Positions 17,201-34,568 are shown, numbered from the stretch's first letter. The stretch: 64,000 bases of DNA from Apricaphanius iberus (GCA_028564705.1 JAPXFQ010002899.1:2232001-2296000); one strand, 5' to 3'. Notes: generated by a model from the sequence alone, not told the origin. A program made the numbers and translations.

Positions 17201-20200
17201 ATAACGTCACTGTCTTCAAAACAAATCTCTGTGGAGCACTTCTGAACAACGGTTTTACAAGCTCTCCGACCAAAACAGCAAAACATCAAACCAACGGCGT
17301 GTCAGTTGGTAAACCGTCTAACAGTTTTCCAAGTACTCTATCACATCTTCGTGCTCAAATAACCCTTGAAAAACTGAGTAGCAACACGGCTAGTTTAGCA
17401 TCCATAGTACATCCTGTTGTATCTCTAACACCTCATGCACACCGAATGCAGACACAAAAATTAAACGTAATGCAGGATTTTAGAAGCTAATCCTACTTTG
17501 ACCTAAACTGAGCAACAGTTTTCACAGAAAGTATCTTTCACAGCAGTGAAGGGAAGGAAATGTTGTCTGACCTTTTTCATCTCCTGTCTTGCTGCTCTCT
17601 GGGGCAGCAGGAGGAACTGCGGCAGGTGCTGTGTTAATGAGGGGAACAACCTGGTCATGAGTTGAGAAGTTGGCAGCTTCAGTGTCTAGCTCTGCGGCTC
17701 TTACCCCTGATTCATACCGGGGTACAGAACAGATGTGCTCCGGTGTGAATCAGGGGTTCACAAGCCTTTTCCAGTGGTGAAGCTCCAGCAGCTTTCAGTT
17801 CTTGCAGCCCAGTTCCTTTTCCTTGCTTCTTCTGATAGCACCTTCTTTGTTTTTTTGGTGGATCTACCATGACTCAAGTCTCAAAACTGCATGTTTGTTT
17901 ATATCATTAGGTACTGCGTAGCGTACTGTGGTAAAACAAAACTCAGTCACTACTTCCAGGCAGGCAGACCGCGGGTGAAAAGTTGTATAGCGCGGTTTTC
18001 AGTAGTGGAACCCTCCCATGCAGTGACAGATCTGAAAATAAACGTAATAAATTGTGTTCTGATGCTAAAACATTTCAAAAACATGTTTTTGCGGTGTAAA
18101 AGTTACGAAGTGTGTCTTTAAATTATAAAAAAAAAAAAATCAAATATCAATACAATGTCATCACAGATTATTGCGACATATCAAGATTTACTTACATTCC
18201 TACTTTCGAGCCTACCAGCTGTCAAGCACAATGGCTTGAGCAGTATATTGAGGATTTATTTCATTGGCATTTCCTTTATATTGTTTAAAGGTTGGATATG
18301 GATCATTAGCTTGATGGCGATATCTAGTTTATCTAGGTTGTAGTTACAACAATAAAAACATCGTTCCAGCTGTTGAGTTGCCTGGTTTTCTGCCCAGTGA
18401 CCAACCTGTATCCAGTGAGGACTGTATTCTAGAGGAGTTTAACTAACAGCTAACATTAGCAAGTGAGTTAGCTTACCGATCCAGGAGTAAAGTCGCAGTT
18501 TCTGCGTGTGTCTGATGCCATGGAAATGTTTTATGTGAGTCCATCTAGTGTAGGCTTGATCTAAAACTACTGTAGTTTCCATTCTTCTGTGGTCACTTCC
18601 CTCCTGAGATGGATAACAATATATGTGGGTCTCTAAAGCAGCTGCTTGACTTGCTGACTTCGCCGTATTTCCCAGTGCAAGCAGAGCTGTGCCGACAATG
18701 TCGTTGGATCATAGAGACCGTATCTGTCAACCCGCAACCTGCGGCTGCTACTGGCTGGTAGATGTAAACATAACGTCATTGTCATGCCCGTTTTAAATGT
18801 ACATTTTATTGTATTTTAATTCAAATATATATTTTTTTAGGAATTGTTGTACTTGCATTCTCCCCCCCTCTAAAAGCCCCATGGATGTTTTATATATTTT
18901 TTTATTGTAGCTTTTTATGAAAATGTTCCATATTCAACCTTTAACTTATACCAACAGATGGCTGGTTGTCCAGCAGACGCATCTAAACAGTAATCCTCTG
19001 AAAAAGCCAAAGTTATTAAAATAATAGTCTGTGCTTAAAAGCAAGAATTACACCAATAAGCTAACCAATTCAAACAAACTGTATCTGTTCTGGCAAAGGG
19101 AGCGACTGAATGCCTCGCTAGAACAAATCAGCTTGCTAAAGGACATTTATCCCAATATTACTGGGGGGTGACCCTCTATGTATAACTTTGACCAAATGTT
19201 TGTTTTTAAATTTTATCTAAGTTGTGAAATCATCCTACCTTTGGAAAAAAGAAAGTTAAATACATTAATAAAATCTCCCGAATTATTATATGGCATTTAT
19301 GCTCATGATGAGTGTATGTTAAATTCTGACTGAAGCTGCTTTTATCTGTTAAGAACTTTCAGAGTAGTTCATGCAATTATTATTTTTGTATAAATGAGGA
19401 TGGATTTGTTTGTGAAAAAGCTTTTTTTTCTTTCTGATGAGGTAGAAATGTCCTGAAACAGGAAAGCCCTTCACCCAGTTCTCCATCATGCAGCGGCTGT
19501 GCTTACCAGCTTTAAAAGACCAAAAAAAAAATAACTCCAAACCTTCCTCTGAGCACAGATCCTTCTCTTGTTTTCTTTGTGATACACGTATTTATGTCAT
19601 TGACATGGTTTTTCTACCCCAGAGCAAGCTCAGGGACTCTCACACAGGAAAGTAAGTGCGGTACTCCTGTCACTGCATTATTATCATCGTCATCCTCCAT
19701 GTGCCTTTCGTGTATGTGCATGCATGCACTTATACAGGACGTATGTGCGCACAGGGGTTTCACATTTAAGGGGATTCATAATCCCTCTCGGCTTCGGACA
19801 TGTTTGTGTGCATGCATGTCCAGTTCATGCCTCACATGTTTGTTTTATTGATGGATTTTTCACCTCACAAACAAGTGCTATTGTTGCATAGTATGTTTTC
19901 CTTCACAGATGTAATACTTTTCTGGTGAAACCTACTAAAAATGATAATGCAATTTGTGTTTTAACATCCAAATATTATAGATTTTTGCTGCCCCAAAGAA
20001 AGTTCTAGCTTATTGTTTAAAGAAACTGTGTTTCAACGCTCTCTCAAAGTGCAGATGGACAATTGTGGAATTGACAGTGAACCAGTATACAGTTTGTGCA
20101 GAGTTTATATATATATGGAGTTCCATGCGTTCTGGGGTTGATCACTGTGGGAGTCTCCAGTGTTCTCCATGTGATCAGGAAACATTTAATTAGTTTCTTT

Positions 20201-23200
20201 AAACTGTGGCTGCCATAGCATGTTTGACTCCTGCTGAGAAAGCTTTAGTTTTTGTTGTTTTTTGTTGTTTTTTTTTGCTTCCTGGTGCTTAAAGCTACAT
20301 CACCTGACCTTCTGCTTATGGAAAAGCCTTTGTTTTAACTGTGGTGATATTTACAGAGGTGTGCATCATTGTTTTTTAAGATGAAGTGCAGAGCCATACA
20401 TTTCCCTTCATCTGCCTCACCAGCTCACTGCTGCAGTCGGTTAATTTCCATCATTTTAAAAGCAATAATCTGATGGAAATCAGGAGTCCTCACTGCCAAG
20501 AAGGTTGTTTGCAATGCAGAAGTGTATGAATAATTTAAGAAATGGGGAGAACAGACAAAGCTTTTTTTTTTGAAAATGTTTTTAAACTAAAATACTTTAG
20601 CTTATTGTTTCTACAGATGTTAAAATTGAACTATTATTATTCATTTTAATCATACGACCTTTAAGACATATTCACTTGAAATGATGGTGGTTGTTACTAA
20701 TGTCTTAAATCCACTAATGTCTGTTTGCCTAACACTGTAAAATCACAGTAGTATTCTTTTTTGATGGTTTATGGGATACATCTGAAACAAATGAAGCTGA
20801 AATCAAGACTTTGATATTTTCTCCCTTTTATCTGCTCCACCTCCAGGCCCATGAGGACAGTCGGGAGAGTCTGAGCTCCCTGCCCCGTCGAGACACCATG
20901 GGCTCCTACCTCCCAGACAGCGGCTCCTATGAGTTGCTTACTGTTATTGGTAATTAAAAGCTTACTTTTATGCACCTTTTGTTTTATCGTAAAAATTTCT
21001 GATTGGTTCCAAAACCTTAGATATTTTTAAGCCACAAGGCACCTTTTTTGTAGAAGGAATTCTTGCAATCCTTTGATTAGGCCATGTATCTGTTCCTATG
21101 CAGTGCATTTATTCACCCACTGACAAGCTGTGGACACCAAGGTCAAATGCCCCAATGTTTGACCTCCTATGAAAGTGTCAAGTGTTTGTAAGGCTGTACA
21201 TATGAGTTATCCTGCTTCCACGGACCTTTGCTTCCTGATTGGAATGACTCTTCAGTGGTCCAAACCTCCTGATTTGACAGTTTATCTAGGATTTATCGCC
21301 TCTGGTGCTCATTCTAGACGTGGCGGCTCCTCATTAATCAAAACCTTAACAGCCTCATAACCTCCCTGCATGTGAATCAATCCAAATCAGAATACTTGTT
21401 TTGTGTGTTTAGATTAGTCTTCAACTTTCTTTGTCAGTGAGTGTATATATATATATATATATAAATAAATATTTGCATCCCTGGTAATGATGTGTACAAA
21501 AGCCTTAAATGAAATAGCTACTTCGAAAATGTAGATGTAGCAGTGTCGATTTTTCTCACTCTCCTTACCATCCTCCCCACTGGGAGCAGATAAATTAGAT
21601 TCCTTCTCCATTTCACTAACTCAGCCATGTTTTCTCCTTTGTTAAAACACTGAATAGACATAAATCTCTCTCCAAAAAGCAGTTATTTTTATTTTCCTTT
21701 TTATATATTGATAAATAACATTTGTAGATTGAGAGTAAACTGGAAGTACAATTACATTTTTTGCTTGTGTGCACAAGCTTATAAAGCTGATTCTCATTGT
21801 TTCAAACGTTAGATTTATAGCTTCCTTTGGCTCTTTCTTGATCAACATATCTCTTTCTTGAATGAATCAGTGCATCAATCTTCCTTTTCTTTTTTTTGAT
21901 TGCCAAAAAAAACAAAAAAAACAGGAAAATGTGAATTACTTTTTTTGTATTTGTTTTTATTGGAAAATTTTACGTGACAAAGTGAAAAAACACAACCTTT
22001 TTTGTTAGTATCCTGTTTAAAAAACAAAACAAACAACAACAAAAAAAAGATCGCATTTTATTTTTTGATCTTTGTCAATCGAAAAAGTGGAAAGGATGAA
22101 CGATTCATGGATTTGAAAGGTATTTTCCTTTTGTCTTTCCCGGTTTAAAGATTGGTTTAAAGAAATTGACCTCTGTTTACCTTTTACATTAATACCCCGG
22201 TGAAACAGGAAGTCTTGATTAATTAGTTGAACGTTTTTAGACACTTATTAAATTAAATAATCTGAGGTTTGCTGTAAATTAAAAAGAAAAATTTAATTGC
22301 ATTTATTTTATTGGAATTGTTGGTGTCAAAATTTTTGCATCACCTGTGATTTTATTATTTATTTGTATTTATTTATTTGGGATTATTTTTCTAATGAAAG
22401 GTTAAAAGGGTTAAAAAAAAAAAACAATTGTTGAGATTATACTTCCATAAACAAGATATATATTTTGTTCCTTGCATATTTTTACTGGGGTTTATGTTTT
22501 TATGTAAACATGTAACCATGCAGCCTTTTTCAAACTGAAGACTGTTCTTGGTTGTTAGGTAAAGGCTTGGATGAGCTGATGACTGTAAATCTCGCTCGAT
22601 ACAAACCCACCGGAGAACATGTGGCCATTCGTCGAATCGACTTGGAGTCCTGCACTAATAATATGGTTACCTATCTGCAGGTTTGCATCGTCTTTGTGTT
22701 TCAGAATCCATCATAACTCTTTTTTTTATTTTTCATTCTATCTTACTACTGTAGTATGAAAAAAACATATTAAGGATTTCTTCTGATTTTGACGCTTAAA
22801 TGTTTCAGATCATCAAACAAAGTTTAATGCAAGACAATGATAAAGTATATTTAAAATGCTATTCATACCAATCTTGTGTGAAAAAGTATTTGCTCTCTAA
22901 CCCTGATTACAGGTTTTGCCACACAACAACTGCCCATGTTTGCGATAACTCAGTCTTGTAAAGCTGTGGGATCATTTTGGCTCACATTTAGTTTTAATTC
23001 ATCCAAAGTGGAGGATTTTTTTAAAAAGCATCCTAATACGTCTTAGGATTCTTTTTTTCTAATAACCAAATATGAGAGAGCCATTTTGTGATGTTTTTTT
23101 TGCTCTGCATTGATTTATGCTCCCCGTATGGATGCTACTTTTACTGAGTCCCTTTGTTGTTGCTTTGAATATTATTGTGACCCATATTATTTGCTTTTGC

Positions 23201-26200
23201 TTAAAAATTCTTCGTTTATAATATGTGACTTTTCTTTCCTCTCTAAACTAGGGTGAGTTACACGTGTCAAAGTTGTTTCATCACCCCAGTATTCTACCGT
23301 ACAAAAGCGTCTTCATAGCAGAAAACGAGCTTTGGGTCATCACACCGTTCATGGCCTACGGTAAGAAAAAAACAACAACATTACTGTAAAGCAGTATGTG
23401 TTAGGATGCTATCCTTCTCGCGTTGATTATTATTTGATGTTACAGGTTCAGCTAGAGATCTCATCTGCACGCATTTTTCGGATGGTATGAGTGAGCTGAC
23501 CATTTCATACATTTTGCTGGGTATGCTGAAAGCACTAGAATACATCCATCACATGGGATATGTACACAGGTAATATCAGCTGCTAAAAAAGAGAAACATT
23601 TACTTGCTGATGCAAATGTTATCTTGTAATATTGTCAGCCAAACCGAAATCTGTCTACCGTAATTTGATTGTAGTTCTCAATATTTGTATTTTTTTTTAT
23701 TTTAGAACAGATTTGACTGATGCCAATCTCCACTTTTTTACTCAAACAGGAGTGTAAAGGCCAGCCACGTTTTGATTTCTGCAGACGGACAGGTCTGCAT
23801 GTCCGGCCTGCGCAGTATTTTCAGCCTCATTCGTAACGGCCAGCGGGCAAAAATGGTTCACGACTTCCCTCAGTACAGCGTGAAGGTGCTGCCTTGGCTT
23901 AGCCCTGAAGTGCTTCAGCAGGTACAGCCTCCTCACAGGAGCACGATTCTGCACCTGTCTTTCTTGTCTAATCAGGTGGTATTTGAATTGCTTTTCCACA
24001 GAATTTGCAGGGGTACGACTTTCGTTCGGACATCTACAGCCTTGGTATCACGGCCTGTGAATTAGCCAATGGACATGTTCCCTTCAAAGACATGCCGGCT
24101 ACACAGGTGAGCAGAAACTCACAGCTGTTTTTGTTGTTTGAAGGTAAAAAAACAATTCCCAGTAACACAGTTTTAATTAAGCAAATCAATGCATGTATTT
24201 AAAGGTCCCATGCACTGAAAATTTTGATAAACAGATTTTTTTTTTTATCATCACACTGTCTCTTTTTCTCCAACCCTAATTCACTGCATTAACCACAGAA
24301 AGACAAACCATAAAGAAGACATGCAAGTCAGAAAAGGCCAGTTCCTTCTATGTCAGAGAGAAAATTAGTATTCGTGGTCTTCCCTACCTTGTCTAACGTC
24401 CACCCACAGGAAGGCTGATTTTGCTGCCTGGAGAATGCAGAAAACATCTCTACTAATAAAAGATAGGAGCCGAAGCTAACAGTTCACAACAAAGCTAACT
24501 GTTAGCTGCTCAACAGCATGGCTGAACATCAGTGTTGCAATTTTTATCCAAGATAGTTGAGCTGAGGTAGAAAATTTTGGAATTTCTTTTGGAACACGAG
24601 TGAAGGGATTTAATGTAATTATTTGATTGAAGGCAGCAAAAGAGTTGCATTGCTGTTAGCCAATCAGAGATGAAAAGTTTGTATGTATCGTGAATAATAT
24701 TGAGTTAGTCTCATGACCCCGACGTTTCACTTCTCCGGCAAACAGCATCATCCTGAAACAGGACTGAGACAGCATTTTCACACATGGAAAGAACCTATAT
24801 GAGAATATATGTGCATATATGAACCCATCATGCAGTTTATATACACATATATGCTCCCTATATACAGCATATATGATAATATATATGCAGAATATATGTG
24901 TATATATATATATACCACATATAGGCCAAATAAAGGTGTATATATGTGCATGTACAGGCCTTGTATGTCTTTGGGTTCGCTTCTTTATATCCATGTATGT
25001 CTGTGTCGAAACCCCCCCCCCCCCCCCGATTCTGAATTGATTCTAATAAAAATGTGAAGAATTGAATCAATTCACAAGTTCAAAAATCGGTTCAATGGTT
25101 TAGCATTATTTGCCCAGTTTTACAGTTAAAATGGGCATAAAAAATCCAGACAGCCATTTTAAGGCTTAATTTTTGAAGTGTTAATACAGTTTTTTGCTGG
25201 TAAAATGTTACTTAATTTACATTAAAGGCATATAATTCAGATCAAAGCTAAAAAATAACAACAAAAAAGCGCTTTTATTAGCACAAACCCATATCTATAT
25301 CGAACTGGATCAGATTGAATCGGAACGAATCTTGATAATTGATTCTAACTGGAGAATCGGAATCGATACCCAGCCCTATATGTACATATATATTCCCTAA
25401 TATATTTCATGGCAGAATCTGGTCATTTATCTCACTGTGGCAGCTGTCATACATGATGCTTAGCGCAACAATACCACTTTTTTCAAACCAATACGATACA
25501 GATACTTTTATCTGACAACTTTCCAATACCGAGTACCAATACTTCTACCACACAAATAAAATGCAATAAATTGGAACACAGGTTTTATTTTCTTCTCTGA
25601 TTGTAATGAAAAATGATGGTGAATTAGATTTTTTTATTTTTTATTAATAAAAATAAACCACAAAACTAAAATTTCAATTGAAAAATAATCATTCTCTGTG
25701 AAATTATTGCAAAGTTTCCACATTTTAAGTATTAGTTAATTGTGTCAGTTAGCTTGTAACCGATACTAATACAGTAAATATGAATGGTATCGGTGGATCC
25801 CTAATTCAAGGTTATAACTAAGTCCATTACAGAAAAAAACATACAATAACTTCTGTATGTGCTAACACGTGAAATTAGTACAACTTGTAATGAAAATGAA
25901 CTATTGGCAAGACATAGAATTGTCATCCTTCAAACTGGTTTTCCTTTTTGTGTATCGTTGACTTTATTCCAAACATTTTAGGAGGTAACTCAAGAGTCGC
26001 GTATATCATGCGCAAACTTTAGGATGTATCATAGACAGTTTGTATGCCGGCAAAGCCATTTGGAGTAAATATGGTGATGTCCTCCAGAATGGACAGAGGG
26101 TGAAGAAGGGGGGTGGGGTGGTTGCACACAATATTTTGCCTTTACAATTATTGACTACTTTTTAGTTGTTTTTGAGTGAATACTTTGGCAACGGACTGTA

Positions 26201-26922
26201 ATTCTCTGTAAAAAACGTGCCCTATATTTCGTCTTTTCTGTAGATGCTTCTGGAGAAGCTGAATGGAACAGTTCCCTGTTTGCTGGACACCTCCACTATT
26301 CCCCCGGAGGAGCTGTCGCTCAAGCCATCCCGCTCCGCTGCTGATTCTGGGATCTGCGAGGGCCCTAGAGCCGGGGGCCTCAGGAACTCTAACGGAGAAC
26401 CTTCCTCATCATCAGGAGGCCATCCGTATAACAGAACATTTTCCCCCCAGTTTCACAGCTTTGTTGAGCTGTGTCTACAACGAGATCCAGAAAATAGGTC
26501 GGTGAAATCCCCTTCATGTTTCAACCGTCTGATAGGAATAAAAAGCTTTTGTCTAATTATTATTGTTAAATTTTTGTAGACCATCTGCTTCCACTCTAAT
26601 TGGCCATCCTTTCTTCAAACAGGTGGGCAAAATAACGTTTTAGTTCATAAGTTTGAACAATGTATTCAAGTATTTTCCTTTTCGGTTTTAATTACGTTTT
26701 TCATTCTTTGGAAAGACACGTTTCCAGTTATACTTCAGTTTTCTCACAATGCGGTTGGCTTCACAGATCAAACGTCGGCCGGCGGAGGCACTGCCTGAGT
26801 TGCTGCAGCCGGTGTCACCCATCACTTGGTTTGAGAGTGCCGGGCCACAGGACTCCGTTTCTGGACTGGCGAGTCTAGAGTCCGGTCTCGGTCATCTGGA
26901 AGTGGACGACTGGGACTTCTGA
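14224..26922 (+). CDS. strada: STRADA, STE20-related pseudokinase adaptor of LKB1
   Basis: There are 12 coding exons: 14224-14235, 14595-14652, 19623-19651, 20847-20949, 22559-22680, 23252-23360, 23446-23569, 23750-23921, 24002-24106, 26244-26497, 26580-26622 and 26767-26922. All phases agree and give 428 residues (human 431). The first coding exon is only 12 bases (MSFL) and is preceded by a 5' UTR part with acceptor TTTATTTCAG at 14191. The kinase fold is degenerate as expected for STRAD: VAIK reads VAIRR (Arg92), HRD reads HRS (185-187) and DFG is replaced by GLR (205-207). The C terminus ends DDWDF, corresponding to the WEF tail that binds MO25/CAB39. By family knowledge the protein binds and activates LKB1 with MO25, exports it to the cytoplasm, and feeds AMPK and polarity signalling. 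The gene is divergent from ddx42 and convergent with rnf113a. Confidence 0.96.
17143..18125. mobile_element. DNA-transposon-like element with about 24-bp terminal inverted repeats
   Basis: The left end ATTTAAAGAGACACTCTGTA is mirrored at the right, read inverted, as ATTTAAAGACACACTTCGTA. The interior holds decayed minus-strand coding sequence near 17560-17880 and an 18-bp-arm hairpin at 17703-17757. No intact transposase is seen. Confidence 0.5.
17703..17757. repeat. Imperfect hairpin, 18-bp arms
   Basis: ACCCCTGATTCATACCGG (17703-17720) and CCGGTGTGAATCAGGGGT (17740-17757) are inverted copies with one mismatch, separated by 19 bases. Confidence 0.7.
21443..21463. repeat. (TA)n microsatellite in strada intron 4
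   Basis: About 10 TA units. Confidence 0.9.
22850..23110. mobile_element. Decayed DNA-transposon fragment in strada intron 5
   Basis: GTGTGAAAAAGTATTTGCTC followed by ACAGGTTTTGCCACACAAC resembles a common fish transposon end. No coding remains. Confidence 0.3.
24780..24935. repeat. TATATG-rich low-complexity tract in strada intron 9
   Basis: Many ATATATG/CATATA units with internal palindromic character. Antisense and sense open frames here are repeat artefacts. Confidence 0.7.
25016..25378. mobile_element. hAT-like short element with GAATCG-type ends, beside a poly-C tract
   Basis: The left part CGATTCTGAATTGATTC and the right part GGAATCGATACCCAGCCCT are complementary in style. They resemble the common fish GAATCGAT miniature element. 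It follows a run of 16 C at 25012-25027 and lies in strada intron 9. Confidence 0.45.
25466..25804. mobile_element. Short non-autonomous element family, copy 2
   Basis: Same core as the copy at 2498, ending GGTATCGGTGGATCCCTAA. It lies in strada intron 9. Confidence 0.65.
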
Positions 26923-28382
26923 CAGTAACTCAAGGGGGAACCCAAGAAAAGGATTGTATTGACTAAGGTGTTCGCTGAGGATGGGATTTATTCTGTAAAG
27001 CAAGTCACTGTTCACAGACAGAAAGTTAAAGCTAGAATTTATCTGGCCTCTTTGGGGTATTGGGGCCATTGTAGGTAAAAGGAAGAAAAAAAAAATCTAA
27101 TTTTTAGATCTTCCAAATATTTACAAGAAGAACTTGGAAATTCTGCATAAACATCTGGTAAATTTGCAAGAAAAACAACATTTTCTACGCTTAAAGGCAT
27201 AACTTTGCTTATACGACTAGCATCTTCTCTGATATTATAAAGTTGGTAATTTGTAAGAAATTGACTCTTTAATTCAACAACAAATCCTCAGAATTTGACA
27301 AAGACATTTGTAACAAAAAATACCAGAATGCCATTAAGATAGATGAGGTAAATGTATGGGATGTGCATATGGATATTTAGATCCGCACTCTTTTCTTGTA
27401 TCAGATCATCTCTTGGGTGCAGAGTCGTGTATTCCAGATCTTTTGAGTTTTTGCTGGTGAGTCTGAACCTGGGAAAGGTCGTTCTGATGCAGCTCAGATC
27501 CACCACCTACATGTGGGAAAACATCCAGATATGCATTTCCTGAATTTACCACTTAAATCTTGGGGACTTCTGGTACGTCGTCACAAAATTCGTACTTTAT
27601 AATCTCAGAAATCGTTTTTCTAACAAATTCCTGATTTTACAATGTGAAAGAATATCTAAGTTTTGATATTGTAAATTTATGCCTTTTAATCATGGGAAAA
27701 AAAATGTATCGCAAGTGTATAACTTCAGCATCAGAGAACATTCAAGTTTTTCTTGCAAATATGTAAAATTAATATTCAGGTTTTAGTTTTGGGTTAAATT
27801 TTCTCATCTGTCATTTTTCTGCCCCCTTTAAACTACAATGTCCCTCATACTCAGTCTTTTTGATTTCTTACTCATGCTTTTGTTTTCTAGATATGTACAA
27901 ACACACAGCACTGATGACCTCATGCAGACACACGCCTGTTGACAAAGCTTACACGAAGACAGAACAGGGACATGACCCTCATGTCGTTTCTGAGTCATCT
28001 TATGGATTTAGATGTCGGGACGGAGACTGATCAGTAAGCTGCTGAATACATTTTGAGGAACACTCATTGTTGATTTAAATGGTAACTTAACCAGCTCACA
28101 GGGCACCGTAAGGCTGCGCAGTAGTTTCACAAATGACTATTACCAGTCTACACTAGATAGAAGGGTTCTTGATTAAATAAATGAACAAACACGTTTTTTC
28201 CAAACTGCTTTATGTTCTAAATAAGTCATGCTCCAGGCTTGTCTTTTGTTGCAAAAAGTTTGAAACTCATGACTCATCCATGTATGAGTGATACCTAAGC
28301 CTCATGTGAGAAGGGACGTTTTTACCGGTGCTTGTTTTGTCTGCATGTATATTTGAACGTAAAGACAAAGCGACGGGTCTCA

Positions 28383-28388
28383 AATAAA
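28383..28388 (+). terminator. Probable strada poly(A) signal
   Basis: This is AATAAA, about 1.46 kb past the strada stop, followed by a GT-rich stretch. Another AATAAA occurs near 28175. It lies about 70 bases from the opposing rnf113a signal. Confidence 0.5.
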
Positions 28389-28457
28389 AACCTGAACAAC
28401 AAACTCCCTGGGGTTTCATGTTTTACCAAACGGAAGCTGGAAAGCTTCTAAAAAATA

Positions 28458-28463
28458 TTTATT
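28458..28463 (-). terminator. Probable rnf113a poly(A) signal
   Basis: This reads AATAAA on the minus strand, about 60 bases past the rnf113a stop at 28520. That gives a very short 3' UTR and places the two convergent gene ends almost back to back. Confidence 0.5.
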
Positions 28464-28519
28464 GAAAATTTGCAAAGACGAACACACACAGAGCAATGGT
28501 TTAAGGAGTTTATATGATG

Positions 28520-32694
<4,175 letters not shown>

Positions 32695-33289
32695 GTTTGT
32701 CTGTTTTCAGTGTTTTATGGTACTGTCCTCTGTGCTCACAGCGCCCTCTACTGTTATGGAGAGCACACTATTTTTTGTCTCCCCCCTCCTGGCCAACATG
32801 AGAGTTGCAAAAGTCCACAGCTTTGACAAACATTTCGAGACAAGAAAAATCAAAACTTTACTGAGTCAAATTTTGTTTAGTGTGTCAGTAGTGTGTCATG
32901 CAAAAAACAAACAAAAAAACAAAACTATTTTGAAATTGCTGCCTGGTTTTATCATTTAGGCTGTAAATTATAAATGCCTGTATAGTAAGTAGTTATTGAT
33001 GTCTGTGAAAGAGCATCAAGTCTTGTTATAAAGTACATGACAAACTATTTTCCCCCTAAAACCCTCAGGACTGATGGATTACAGAAAATGCCAGAAGTGT
33101 AAATAATCACTTTTTTACATAAATTTAATCAGGAAAAAGGGCCATTGACACCCATTTAATTATTTTTTGAATAAATAAAAGTTCTATTAAGTAAATAAGT
33201 GATAATAGGCTTAACTTGAAGCACATACATGATATTTAAAATAGACCGTGTTAAACTGACTAAACTTTTTAAGGGAGCCACTCACTTTT

Positions 33290-33480
33290 CATGCCAGCTT
33301 ATCCCTGCAGAGTTGCTGGAGAGTTTGTGTTTATCTACAGAGATCATTGGGTTAGAGGCAGGGTACACTCGGGACAGGGCACCAGTCCATCACAGGGGAA
33401 CAAAGAGACCCACAGTGCATACAACCATGCAGACACTCATTCCTAAGGACAATTTAGAGAGCAATTAACCTAAATATTGT
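33290..33480 (-). mobile_element. Fish retroelement tail, reverse orientation
   Basis: GCTTATCCCTGCAG, then GAGGCAGGGTACACTCGGGACAGG and ACCAGTCCATCACAGGG, then CAATTTAGAGAGCAATTAACC. This is the reverse of the tail at 1045 followed by the block also seen at 1935. Confidence 0.55.
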
Positions 33481-33663
33481 GGGGTTTTTTTTAGAATAGA
33501 ATAGAAAAATCCTTTAATCTTCCCACATGGGGAAATTTGGTTGCAACAGCAGCAAAAAAAAAGATGTACAGATGGAACAGAACAGAAACACGGACAATTA
33601 TTACAGAATTATTAAAAAAATATTTACACCACGTACTATAGTTAAGAAACAGGGTACCGTACA

Positions 33664-33667
<4 letters not shown>

Positions 33668-33701
<34 letters not shown>
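33668..33701. repeat. (TA)n microsatellite
   Basis: A pure TA run of about 17 units, directly left of the short element at 33705. Confidence 0.95.
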
Positions 33702-33704
<3 letters not shown>

Positions 33705-33998
33705 TAGGGATGCAATGATACCGCTGTTTTTTCAAACTGATACAGGACCGATACCTAGATTTGAGTACTTGCCGATGCCGAGTACCAACACCGATACTTC
33801 TACCTCACAAAACAATTTTATAAATTGGAAAACAGGTTTTATTTTCTTATCTGCTTGTTACAACAAATGATGGTGAATTAGATGAAAAAAATTGATATAA
33901 ATGACCACAAAACTAAAATTGTTGCAGAGTTTACACATTTTAAGTATCGGTTCATGGTATTGATTAACTTTGGTACGGACATTAGACCAGTATCGACC

Positions 33999-34001
<3 letters not shown>
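33705..34001. mobile_element. Short non-autonomous element family, copy 4
   Basis: Begins TAGGGATGCAATGATACC and ends in CAGTATCGACCCGATA, where the sequence passes into a TA microsatellite. The terminal bases are lost. (TA)n also flanks its left side at 33668-33701. Confidence 0.65.

Positions 34002-34067
<66 letters not shown>
34002..34067. repeat. (TA)n microsatellite, left flank of Tc1 copy 2
   Basis: About 33 TA units between the short element and the Tc1-type element. Confidence 0.95.
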
Positions 34068-34070
<3 letters not shown>

Positions 34071-34564
34071 TACAGACCAAAAGTGTGGACACACCTCCTC
34101 ATTCAGTGAGTTTCCTTTCTTTTCATGACTATTTACGTTGTAGATTCACACTGAAGGCATCAAAACTATAATTGAACAGATATGGAATTATGTAGTACTT
34201 TTACAAAAAAAGTGTTTTTGGGGTGAGCTGAACCGCAGAATGAAGGCAAAAGGGCCAACAAGTACTAAGCATCTCTGGGAACTCCTTCAAAACTGTTGGA
34301 AAACAATTTCGGGTGACTACCTCTTGAGGCTCAAGAAAATGCAAAGCAGTAATCAGAGAAAAGGGTGGCTACTTTGAGGAATCTAAAATATAACGCATGT
34401 ATTCAGTTATTTGACCATTTTTGTTTAAGTACATACAGTAATTCCATACATCATGTGTTCATTCACAGTTTTGATGCCCTTGATTGAGAATCTACAATGT
34501 AGTCATGAAAATAAAGAAAACGCATTGAATGAGAAGGTGTGTCCAAACTTTTAGGTCTGTACTG
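34068..34564 (+). mobile_element. Internally deleted Tc1/mariner element, copy 2, inside a TA microsatellite
   Basis: Same family as the copy at 13209, with CAGTACAGACCAAAAG at the left and TTAGGTCTGTACTG at the right. The transposase remnant is shorter and lacks the WPLKSPDL part. Both flanks are (TA)n (34002-34067 and 34569-34642). The right target TA has become TG. Confidence 0.8.
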
Positions 34565-34568
34565 TGTG

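Larger units (their letters stand above)
14653..19622. other. strada intron 2 (5.0 kb)
   Basis: It holds the TTTATTTGTATAG repeat at 16238-16390 and a TIR-bounded element at 17143-18125 with possible further transposon sequence to about 18.8 kb. The rest is AT-rich with nothing I can assign. Confidence 0.6.

Noticed and set aside
33858..34109. Ile-Tyr repeat frames on both strands
   Set aside because: Translations of the (TA)n tract.
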